Below, piece by piece: positions 33,990 through 40,460 of a DNA stretch of 40,460 nt. The position numbers were made by a program, and so were the translations under genes. The first letter of the stretch is position 1, and each line of letters opens with the position of its first letter. Origin of the DNA: Bacillota bacterium (GTDB taxonomy: Bacteria > Bacillota > Bacilli > Paenibacillales > Paenibacillaceae); the NCBI GenBank assembly GCA_023386495.1, contig JAEWJS010000138.1:1-40460 (forward strand). The letters run 5' to 3'. Below the pieces are notes generated by a model that saw only the letters and a program-made list of their open reading frames with translations, did no database searches and was not told the DNA's origin.

Positions 33990-34994
33990 CGAATAATAGC
34001 GATCCTCATGCTCGTGCAGCTCGACCTTCGCGTGCGGGAATGCGGCTTCGATAGCACGGCATACCGCGACATAGAGATGCGGCTTGCCCGTGCTGAAGCG
34101 GGAATCAGATGCCCCGTGATCCCGGATGAGCAGCTCGCAGATCACGCGTGCGCTTCGAACGTCCGCCTGGCAATAGCCGATAACGGCGTCGCGCAGCCTT
34201 GCCGACAGTCGGTCGCTGCCGGTATCCTGTCGGGTGTTCGTGCCGGGGGCGGCTGGGGGAGCCGGCGGGGCAGGCGCGGCTGGCGCAGCATGCTCGGACA
34301 TGCGCTCGACCCAGTCGAACAAGTCCAATGGCGCAGTCTCTTCCGGCGGCGGCATCGTCTCCGCCGGCTCGTCCACGCTTGGCGCCGCCGGCGGCTTAGC
34401 AGGAGGGGCTGCCTTAGGCGGGGTATGCGCCTGGGCCTGTGCGCGCCGCTTGCGATCGAGCAGCCGGCGAATCTGACGATCCAGCAGCGGAAGTCCGAGG
34501 TCGAGCTGGGCAAGCATGTCCGCGGTCAGATGCTCGCTTGTCGACCAATCCGTATCCGGCTGCCAGCGGCTGCGTAGCTTGATCAAGAGTTCATCGAGCT
34601 CGTAGTCGATCGCGTCGAAGCCTTTCTTGATCGCCGAGACGACGGCGGCATCGATCCCGAGATGCTCCTTCAAGTGATCGATGCCGAAGTGCCGGACTTC
34701 GCCGCTCTTCTTATGCGTGACGCGATGCTGGTACCGAAGCGGCCTGCCGCATTCGCAGCGCAGGTCGGGGGAGACGGCGCCGGCATCCGTGTAGCCGCTG
34801 TAAATCCAGTCATCCAGCAGCATCTCGATCATCTCGGGCTCTGCATCGTCGGGAATATAATGTCCCTTCGCCTCTGCCATCGCGTTGGCGAATGCGGTGC
34901 GCTTCCCCCTGGCGAGTTGGTTCGTTAGATAGCTGCGCTGCGCTTCGGGCAGTTCGTCCAGGTATTGCTCGCGTTCCGTAACGGTTAAGATCAT
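33981..34994 (-). CDS. DUF3895 domain protein
   Basis: A 337-residue protein of unknown function, of a type I recognise from Bacillales. The N-terminal domain (about 1-165) has LARGKRTAFANAMAEAKGHY, then CECGRPLRYQHRV, VRHFGIDHLKEHLGI and FDAIDYELDELLIKLRSRW. The Cys pair and following His residues hint at a small metal site, which is inference. A Pro/Ala-rich linker (about 190-270) leads to a C-terminal domain (about 275-337) beginning RLSARLRDAVIGYCQADVRSA. The ATG at 34994 is chosen because AGGAG lies 8 bases upstream. No TM segment or signal. Monocistronic between convergent and co-directional neighbours. Confidence 0.75.
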   Translation of the reverse strand: MILTVTEREQYLDELPEAQRSYLTNQLARGKRTAFANAMAEAKGHYIPDDAEPEMIEMLLDDWIYSGYTDAGAVSPDLRCECGRPLRYQHRVTHKKSGEVRHFGIDHLKEHLGIDAAVVSAIKKGFDAIDYELDELLIKLRSRWQPDTDWSTSEHLTADMLAQLDLGLPLLDRQIRRLLDRKRRAQAQAHTPPKAAPPAKPPAAPSVDEPAETMPPPEETAPLDLFDWVERMSEHAAPAAPAPPAPPAAPGTNTRQDTGSDRLSARLRDAVIGYCQADVRSARVICELLIRDHGASDSRFSTGKPHLYVAVCRAIEAAFPHAKVELHEHEDRYYSLR

Positions 34995-35097
34995 AGAGAA
35001 GGCTCCTGTCCGAGTAGGATGGCTGTTCAGACGCACGCGAATCGCGCGTCTTCCTCTACCTTACCATACCATATGCGGACAGAAGCCCACTACAGCT

Positions 35098-36369
35098 TCA
35101 TATCGTGGTCGGCCTCCTCCTCTGATGAAGCAGACCGTCTGAACGCGGATTTTCCCCGAAGACCAGCGGCTTCAGGTGACGGGCGAGATACGTCCCGTAC
35201 CTGCTGTCCGTGTTCAATAGCAGTTCGTCGACATAGTGCGCGCCCGGCGGGACGGCATCCAGCAGCAGGCAGGCAAGCCCGGCATACAAGCCGCATGCGA
35301 CTTGGAAGTAGGTCGCGTTCGTACCGAATCGCGGATAGATATCGCGGCTGGCCATCGTATTGTACAGATAGACTTCGCGATCCTCGAAGACGAGCAGCAC
35401 GCCGACCAGGTCTTCGCCGTTGACCGTGCCGATGGCCGGATCGATAATGCGCTGCTGCCAATCCCACAGCTGGTCGGTATCGCCAAGCCGGCTTTGAATG
35501 GTGGCCGTAGTGAAAGGGTTCACGCGGTAGAGGAATCCGACCTCCATGTCGAACCGGCTCCCTAGCGTCAGGACCTCCTCGTGCGGCATGAGACAGCCAT
35601 AGAAGCTGTGCGCCCCGACCGTTACTTTATATTCCGCCTCATAGACTTCTTCATAGAGATACATCGGCATGCGATGGCGGACGAACATCGGATAGCTGAG
35701 GAGCGCTTCGTCGAGGAAGCACTCGACAGACCAAGAGCTGTACAGCGTCTCCGGCTCGAGGAGTCCCTCATCCCGGTACATGGAGGTGTCGTGCTCGATG
35801 ATGTAGCAGGCCAAGGGCTGCTCGCCGGCATGTTGCTTCAGCAGATGAATCGCCATCCATTGCACGGCGCCGGGGTTCATGCCGGAGCAGAGAATCGCCC
35901 GCGTGCCATCGAAGCCTGCCCTTACTGCTTCCAGCCGCTCATGGCGTTCGGTGAGCGGGAAGCCGAACAGCCGTTCATCCTCATCTACAGCCGTGTTCTC
36001 GAGCGCGGAGTTCAGATAAGCAATGCCCATCTCGTGGCAGCATTCCAGCGTAGCGATCGTATCGGCCCAAGAGACGTCGATGACTAGGCTCGTCTCTGCA
36101 GCGGCGAGATGTTCGCGGAGACGCGCGCGGTCGTTCAGATCGAATCGGTGCAGCGTGATGCGGTTGGCAAGGTTCGGATAGCGGAGCATGCAGTCGCTGC
36201 GAGATTGCGGCTTCATATCCACGAGATGCAGCTGGGCTTGCTGCAGCACGGGGTAGAGGGGATCGTCGGCATCTTGAGCGGCATGATTGAGAAGCGCCAG
36301 CACTGCCCGTGCCGCGCCGCCTGCGCTTCCTAGCACGGAGATGGATAACGGCGTGGAAGGGTTGGTCAT
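35098..36369 (-). CDS. Saccharopine dehydrogenase / homospermidine synthase-like oxidoreductase
   Basis: A 423-residue protein. The N-terminal Rossmann-like nucleotide-binding region begins ISVLGSAGGAARAVLALLNH, a degenerate GxGxxG. VIDVSWADTIATLECCHEMG and YLNSALENTA follow, then AILCSGMNPGAVQWMAIHLL and a catalytic-domain body (FYGCLMPHEEVLTLG). The layout is that of saccharopine dehydrogenase and homospermidine synthase-like NAD(P) enzymes; exact reaction unknown. ATG at 36369 with SD AAGGGGG seven bases upstream. That SD forms the base of a long hairpin (36377-36424), which may control translation. An unrelated membrane protein gene lies upstream on the same strand. Confidence 0.75.
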   Translation of the reverse strand: MTNPSTPLSISVLGSAGGAARAVLALLNHAAQDADDPLYPVLQQAQLHLVDMKPQSRSDCMLRYPNLANRITLHRFDLNDRARLREHLAAAETSLVIDVSWADTIATLECCHEMGIAYLNSALENTAVDEDERLFGFPLTERHERLEAVRAGFDGTRAILCSGMNPGAVQWMAIHLLKQHAGEQPLACYIIEHDTSMYRDEGLLEPETLYSSWSVECFLDEALLSYPMFVRHRMPMYLYEEVYEAEYKVTVGAHSFYGCLMPHEEVLTLGSRFDMEVGFLYRVNPFTTATIQSRLGDTDQLWDWQQRIIDPAIGTVNGEDLVGVLLVFEDREVYLYNTMASRDIYPRFGTNATYFQVACGLYAGLACLLLDAVPPGAHYVDELLLNTDSRYGTYLARHLKPLVFGENPRSDGLLHQRRRPTTI

Positions 36370-36376
36370 AGGGAAA

Positions 36377-36424
36377 CCCCCTTATACGAATAAGTTGGAA
36401 TAGCTTATTCGCACGATAAGGGGG
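36377..36424 (-). promoter_or_regulatory. Large hairpin covering the SD of the dehydrogenase gene
   Basis: Outer arms CCCCCTTAT (36377-36385 complement side) and ATAAGGGGG pair over 9 bp; inner arms CGAATAAG / CTTATTCG pair over 8 bp; a 1/4-base internal loop separates them and the apical loop is 9 bases. In the minus-strand mRNA the SD of the gene starting at 36369 is in the closing stem. It lacks a U-tract, so a simple terminator is less likely. An operator role is also possible. Confidence 0.65.
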
Positions 36425-36454
36425 ATGCTTGGACCAACTGACAAGTAGCAGGAC

Positions 36455-37300
36455 CTATTCTCCCTGCAGCAATGCTCGATGGAAGGCGACGGATAGCCGT
36501 GTCATCAGAATAGCCGCAACGACGTAGTAGAGACCGTCCCACCACAGATGGCTGTGCAGCAATCCGGCTGCGCGAAGCAGGATTGTCGATCCTTGCATGA
36601 CAGCGGCTGCGATCGCATACTTGAGCCAGGCATGCCGCCAGTTCGTGCATGCCAGCCAGACATACAAGAGGCTCATGAGGATGAAGAGCACATCCGAGAA
36701 GCTTGTCGTATCTCGGGCGTCCTCCGCGAACCAGCCCGGCGTGAAGCTGCGTACGCCGAACAGCATGATCGGGGTTACGAAGAGCGTGCCTGCGCATGCC
36801 GCGGTTAACGCGAATAGGGCTAGCTTATGCAACAGCCCGCGAATCGGATGCGGGAGACGCGCATGGATCCAGATCGCCGTGCCGAAGTAGAACGGCAGCC
36901 CAAGCATCGTGTAGACCGTCTTCCACCAGTTCTGCTCGTATAAACCTAAGTGAAGGAAGAGCCACTCGATGCATGCAAATAGAATAATGAAGCCGACGAT
37001 CCCCATCCAGCCTAGACCGAACACCGCGATCATCGTGGCCGCAACCGGCAGCGCAAGCGCATTGGAAGCGAGTGCGCCTGTATTGCTATCGTAATAGTCG
37101 TTCCAGGCGATCAGGTTGGGATCATAACGGTAACTTCCGAGAAAGTTGTAGATGACGGACTCGATAAGGAAGCCGTAGCCGATCACGATGCCGAACAGCA
37201 GGAGCGGACGCCTCAACGATCGCTTCGCGAAGCAAGTGCAGCCGAGAGCGAGCAAGCTTAGTGCGCCTAATCCAAGGTACCAGTAAGCATGATAGTCCAC
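36455..37300 (-). CDS. Polytopic membrane protein of unknown function
   Basis: A 281-residue integral membrane protein with about eight or nine hydrophobic helices, the first at about 7-23 and the last at about 252-270. A notable motif between helices 2 and 3 is GSYRYDPNLIAWNDYYDSNT, with conserved-looking polar residues. I do not recognise the family. The GTG at 37300 is chosen because AGAGGTGA precedes it; an ATG at 37330 has no good SD. Divergent from the MBL-fold gene and upstream of the dehydrogenase on the same strand, with the large hairpin between them. Confidence 0.65.
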   Translation of the reverse strand: MDYHAYWYLGLGALSLLALGCTCFAKRSLRRPLLLFGIVIGYGFLIESVIYNFLGSYRYDPNLIAWNDYYDSNTGALASNALALPVAATMIAVFGLGWMGIVGFIILFACIEWLFLHLGLYEQNWWKTVYTMLGLPFYFGTAIWIHARLPHPIRGLLHKLALFALTAACAGTLFVTPIMLFGVRSFTPGWFAEDARDTTSFSDVLFILMSLLYVWLACTNWRHAWLKYAIAAAVMQGSTILLRAAGLLHSHLWWDGLYYVVAAILMTRLSVAFHRALLQGE

Positions 37301-37436
37301 GCGCTCACCTCTGTTAAGCAAATTATCCATAGGGTTGCACCGAACCAGGCGTTTCATGCAAATGCAAAGTCTTTGGCAACCATGCCCTGCGATTGCCGTA
37401 CATAGGGGAAGGCATGACTTCGGAAGGAGAATGACG

Positions 37437-38549
37437 ATGTGGTTTGCAATAACGTTGGGCGGCATCGCGGCAGTTGCCGTCATGTCCATCGCTTTTCTAA
37501 GGCTGTATCCCCCCTTCGGGGGCAGGCCAACGGCGGAACAGCTGCAGCGCCTCACCCGTTCCAAGCAATACGATGCGAAGCGCCGGCGATTCGCGTATCC
37601 GCTCCCGACCCCGATGACGATGAGTGCCCGGGACACGATGAGGACGGTGTGGCAGATGCTTACGCGTCAGCCCATGGACCGGCCGGCGAAGCCGATCGAG
37701 GTCGCGGCATACGAGCAGCAGCGCCCAGCGACTGGCGGCGAGACGCGGACTCGCGTGACATGGTTCGGGCATTCTGCCGTATTAATCGAGACGGACGGCA
37801 AGACGCTGTTCATCGACCCGATGCTTGGACGTTCGCCATCCCCTGTCCCCGCCATCGGAGGCAGACGATTCAGCGACCGGCTCCCGGCGCGAATCGAGGA
37901 GCTGCCGTGGCTTGATGCGGTGCTGCTGTCACATGACCACTACGATCACCTGGATTACGGAACGATCAAGCGCCTGCAGCACAGGGTCGGGCATTTTTAT
38001 GTGCCGCTCGGCGTCGCTGCGCATCTGGAGAGATGGGGAATCGAAGCGGACCGCATTACGGAATGCGACTGGTGGGAGGAGACGCAGCTGGACGAGATTC
38101 AGCTGGCCTGCACGCCGGCGCGCCATTTCTCCGGCCGAAGCTTAGGCGACCGGAATGCAACGCTCTGGTGCTCATGGGTCATTCGGAGCCGGGAGGCTTC
38201 GATCTTCTTCAGCGGGGACAGCGGCTATGGACCACACTTCGGGGAGATCGGCGCCAAGTATGGCCCGTTCGATCTGACCTGCATGGAATGCGGCCAGTAC
38301 GATGACCGGTGGGCGCTCATCCATATGCGTCCGGAAGAGACGGTCGCGGCGCATCGGGACGTCAGGGGCGGGCTGCTGCTGCCGATCCACTGGGGCGCCT
38401 TCAAGCTTGCCCTGCATGCGTGGACCGATCCGATCGAGCGTGTCCGAAGGGCTGCGCTGGAGCGCGGGGCGGCGCTGACGACGCCGCGGATCGGCGAGAC
38501 GGTCATCGTGGGCGCAGCGGAGCCTCCTGCTTCCGTATGGTGGCGGTAG
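37437..38549 (+). CDS. MBL-fold metallo-hydrolase (NAPE-PLD / UlaG-like)
   Basis: A 370-residue metallo-beta-lactamase-fold protein with one N-terminal TM helix (about 3-20), so probably membrane-anchored. Motifs: VTWFGHSAVLIETDGKTLFI, the metal-binding SHDHYDHLDYG (His166-His171), TPARHFSGR, FFSGDSGYGPHF and a final PIHWGAF. The WFGHS start and the ARHFSGR segment match the NAPE-PLD-like group, which includes phospholipase D-type enzymes. Substrate is unknown. ATG 37437 is preferred over ATG 37431 because AAGGAGA sits too close to the latter. The stop is one base from the GTG of the next gene. Confidence 0.87.
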   Translation: MWFAITLGGIAAVAVMSIAFLRLYPPFGGRPTAEQLQRLTRSKQYDAKRRRFAYPLPTPMTMSARDTMRTVWQMLTRQPMDRPAKPIEVAAYEQQRPATGGETRTRVTWFGHSAVLIETDGKTLFIDPMLGRSPSPVPAIGGRRFSDRLPARIEELPWLDAVLLSHDHYDHLDYGTIKRLQHRVGHFYVPLGVAAHLERWGIEADRITECDWWEETQLDEIQLACTPARHFSGRSLGDRNATLWCSWVIRSREASIFFSGDSGYGPHFGEIGAKYGPFDLTCMECGQYDDRWALIHMRPEETVAAHRDVRGGLLLPIHWGAFKLALHAWTDPIERVRRAALERGAALTTPRIGETVIVGAAEPPASVWWR

Positions 38550-38550
38550 C

Positions 38551-39168
38551 GTGGTTAAAAAATTGCTGCTCGCTGCCCTGTACGGAGCAATCGCCGTTGT
38601 CATCTATCAGAGCGGAGGGTCTATCCTCGCGTGGCTGCGGGACACCGACCGCATCGCGTTGGTGATGCTGGCGGCCGTCATGCTGTCGCTGTTCCCGGTC
38701 ATCCCTTATCCGGTCGCAGGCGGCATCATCGGCGCGGCATTCGGACCTGTCCTCGGCGGGTTCATGACCTGGTTCGGATCCACAGCGGCTTCGCTGCTGA
38801 TGTTCGCGCTGGTGCGCTACGGATTCCGGGAATGGGGCATCAAGCTGCTGCATGAACGGCCCGTGCTGGACAAGCTGACCGTGCTGTTCGAGCGCCATGC
38901 TTTTCTCGCGATCCTGCTCACGCGGCTGGTGCCCTTCGTTCCCTCGATCATCGTGAATGTGTATGCGGCGCTGAGCCGTGTATCGTTCCCGGTGTATGCC
39001 CTTGCATCCGCGCTCGGCAAAATCCCCGCGATGCTCCTATTCGCATCGGCCGGCAGCCAGATGCTGGACGCGCCGCGTCAAGCGGCAGTCACGCTGCTGG
39101 TATACGGCGGGTTCCTGGCCGTGGTCTTGTTCTTCTACCGCATGTGGTTGAAGCGCGGCGGCGCATAA
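38551..39168 (+). CDS. TVP38/TMEM64 (VTT-domain) membrane protein
   Basis: A 205-residue membrane protein of the DedA-related VTT superfamily, with about five helices. The hallmark re-entrant motif is PVIPYPVAGGIIGAAFGPVLGG, followed by LLTRLVPFVPSIIVNVYAAL, where the conserved RLVPFVP is clear. Relatives are linked to lipid scrambling or membrane homeostasis. The GTG follows the MBL-fold stop after one base with no separate SD, implying translational coupling. A lipid-related hydrolase and a VTT protein acting together is a reasonable inference. Confidence 0.87.
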   Translation: MVKKLLLAALYGAIAVVIYQSGGSILAWLRDTDRIALVMLAAVMLSLFPVIPYPVAGGIIGAAFGPVLGGFMTWFGSTAASLLMFALVRYGFREWGIKLLHERPVLDKLTVLFERHAFLAILLTRLVPFVPSIIVNVYAALSRVSFPVYALASALGKIPAMLLFASAGSQMLDAPRQAAVTLLVYGGFLAVVLFFYRMWLKRGGA

Positions 39169-39191
39169 ATGGCTTACAGGGCGAGCGTCGC

Positions 39192-39220
39192 TTGAAACGT
39201 GCTGCCGACAGCGCTAAGAT
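39192..39220 (+). promoter_or_regulatory. Sigma-A promoter of the aldo/keto reductase gene
   Basis: TTGAAA (39192-39197), 17-base spacer, TAAGAT (39215-39220); 67 bases upstream of the GTG start. Confidence 0.65.
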
Positions 39221-39287
39221 GAAAGCGCAGGCCGTGAACGCGAGTTCGCGGAACATATGGAACCCATTCATACGGAGGCGAGTAACA

Positions 39288-40205
39288 GTGAAATACAGAA
39301 GACTCGGCAAGACAGACCTGAAGGTATCCGTTGTCGGTGTCGGCACGTGGCAGTTCGGCGGCGATTGGGGCAAAGATTTTACGCAGTCCGATGTGGATGC
39401 CGTTCTCGACCGCGCCAAGGAGCTGGGCATCAACCTGCTCGATACGGCGGAATGCTACGGGCCGCATCATCGATCCGAGACGTTCATCGGCGATTATCTG
39501 AAGCGCGGCCGGCGCGAGGATTGGGTGCTGGCGACGAAGTTCGGGCACAAGTGGCATGACAGCTGGGGCAATGCATGGAGCGTGGACGAGATTCGCGTGC
39601 AGTTGGAGGAGTCGCTGCGAGCGCTGCAGACCGATTATGTGGATCTGTACCAGTTCCACTCGGGGCCGGACGAGGCATTCGACAACGATGCGCTCTGGAC
39701 GATGCTAGACAAGCAGGTGCAGGCAGGCAAGATCCGCAACCTGGGTATTTCGATCGGCGCGAACGACAACATCCATCAGACGGCGAAGGCGACCGAGGTG
39801 AATGCCAAGGCCATTCAGGTCGTCTACAACCGAATCGACCAGAAGCCGGAGGAAGCGGTGTTCCCGTCCTGCATCGAGCAGGATCTGGGCGTGCTGGCAC
39901 GCGTGCCGCTGGCGAGCGGCTACTTGAGCGGCAAGTACAAGCCAGGCGCCGTATTCGAGGACAATGTACGCAAGGGACATAAGCGTGAGGACATCGATCA
40001 GAAGCTGGCGCTCGTCGAGCAGATTCAGGCAAGCGAGGTGCCGGCAGGCGTGGGCATGGCGGAATGGGCGTTGGCTTGGTGTCTGCAGCATCCGGCGGTC
40101 ACCTGCGTCATTCCGGGCTGCAAGAGCCCCGAGCAAGTCGAGTCGAACGCGCGCGCAGCGGCGCTTGATCTCGTCAAGGCGGATCATCCGCAAGCGTGGA
40201 AGTAA
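39288..40205 (+). CDS. Aldo/keto reductase
   Basis: A 305-residue NADPH-dependent (beta/alpha)8-barrel oxidoreductase. The catalytic tetrad is visible: Asp52 and Tyr57 in LDTAECYG, Lys84 in LATKFGHK, His124 in QFHSG. The C-terminal cofactor-binding loop is VTCVIPGCKSPEQVESN. The start KYRRLGKTDLKVSVVGVGTW is typical of the YghZ/PdxI-like AKR group. GTG 39288 is chosen because GGAGGCGA lies 6-8 bases upstream and the conserved N-terminus begins there. Monocistronic. Substrate unknown. Confidence 0.93.
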   Translation: MKYRRLGKTDLKVSVVGVGTWQFGGDWGKDFTQSDVDAVLDRAKELGINLLDTAECYGPHHRSETFIGDYLKRGRREDWVLATKFGHKWHDSWGNAWSVDEIRVQLEESLRALQTDYVDLYQFHSGPDEAFDNDALWTMLDKQVQAGKIRNLGISIGANDNIHQTAKATEVNAKAIQVVYNRIDQKPEEAVFPSCIEQDLGVLARVPLASGYLSGKYKPGAVFEDNVRKGHKREDIDQKLALVEQIQASEVPAGVGMAEWALAWCLQHPAVTCVIPGCKSPEQVESNARAAALDLVKADHPQAWK

Positions 40206-40252
40206 AGTATGATCTTAAGGGGATGCATCCAGTGGACCTGTTCAGCAGGCAC

Positions 40253-40282
40253 ACGCATGGCGGTGCGTCCTTTTCTTTTTTT
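40253..40282 (+). terminator. Terminator after the aldo/keto reductase
   Basis: ACGCA/TGCGT stem (40253-40257, 40264-40268), extendable by GGATGCA at about 40221 pairing with TGCGTCC, followed by TTTTCTTTTTTT. Confidence 0.7.
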
Positions 40283-40306
40283 GGATCGGGAACTGCCGGC
40301 CCCGCC

Positions 40307-40460
40307 GCCCCAATCCCGCCGCACGAGTACGAAAAACCACCTTCGTTCGGCTCAGCCACCCCAATCCCGCCGCACGAGTGCGAAAAACCACCTTCGTTCG
40401 GCCCATCCGCCCCAATCCCGCCGCACGAGTGCGAAAAACCGCCTTCGATCGGCCCAACCG
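40307..40460. repeat. 51-bp tandem repeat, three copies, cut by window end
   Basis: Units start at 40310, 40361 and 40412 with CCAATCCCGCCGCACGAGT, followed by GCGAAAAACCACCTTCG and TTCGGC; copies differ at a few bases. The period is a multiple of three, so the minus strand is open across it as a 17-residue repeat (VVFRTRAAGLG...), but no start context or domain is seen. Confidence 0.85.

Noticed and set aside
35030..35050. Terminator after the saccharopine dehydrogenase-like gene
   Set aside because: A GC hairpin (GACG..CGCG / CGCGCGTC) is present, but with a bulge and no U-tract.
40242..40457. 71-codon minus-strand frame of 17-residue repeats as a gene
   Set aside because: No start context visible and it runs through the aldo/keto reductase terminator; kept as a repeat with the coding option open.
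1..40460. tRNA, rRNA, CRISPR array, known riboswitch
   Set aside because: None of the expected conserved sequences or repeat-spacer patterns were seen by eye on either strand.

Overview
The window looks like a chromosomal segment from a GC-rich, Gram-positive, endospore-forming relative of Paenibacillus or Cohnella. The reasons are strong GGAGG-type ribosome binding sites with several GTG starts, a giant secreted protein ending in three S-layer homology (SLH) repeats, a GreA / chemoreceptor / KinA-like kinase repertoire, a DUF3895 protein, and G/C-rich third codon positions. No rRNA, tRNA or CRISPR array was seen. Genus is an inference from gene content only.

Layout. 1-2023: end of a cysteine hydrolase and an allophanate hydrolase (biuret/urea-type nitrogen salvage). 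2329-11898: a 3189-residue exported SLH protein with two beta-propellers and many fibronectin-like domains. 12232-13869: a PucR-type regulator. 13892-15457 (minus): a catalase. 15592-18085 (minus): an ABC drug-exporter-like operon (ATPase, permease, TetR) whose promoter is flanked by two copies of a TGAGTGA palindrome. 18190-18629: non-coding repeats (CCATCG-rich, then an AATAGCG/TTAGCG array). 18630-20567: a group II intron with its reverse transcriptase, inserted inside a hairpin of that array. 20876-23881: a hexapeptide acyltransferase, greA and a chemoreceptor.

23950-28147 holds the most interesting locus. A Trm11-like methyltransferase (minus) is divergent from a class I isoprenoid-synthase-fold protein with two DDxxD motifs. 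This is followed by a 77-residue peptide with an NHLP-type RiPP leader and a C-terminal Trp, with its own promoter and a terminator embedded in the end of a convergent 7TM sensor histidine kinase. The set recalls the ComQ-ComX-ComP prenylated-pheromone system but uses different peptide and kinase families.

28407-40205: a ligand-binding/GGDEF/EAL protein with a one-base frameshift in the EAL domain, a DHFR-like reductase divergent from a WYL regulator, an APH-family kinase, a DUF3895 protein, a saccharopine/homospermidine-type dehydrogenase whose ribosome binding site lies in a large hairpin, an unknown membrane protein, an MBL-fold hydrolase coupled to a TVP38 membrane protein, and an aldo/keto reductase. 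The window ends inside a 51-bp tandem repeat.
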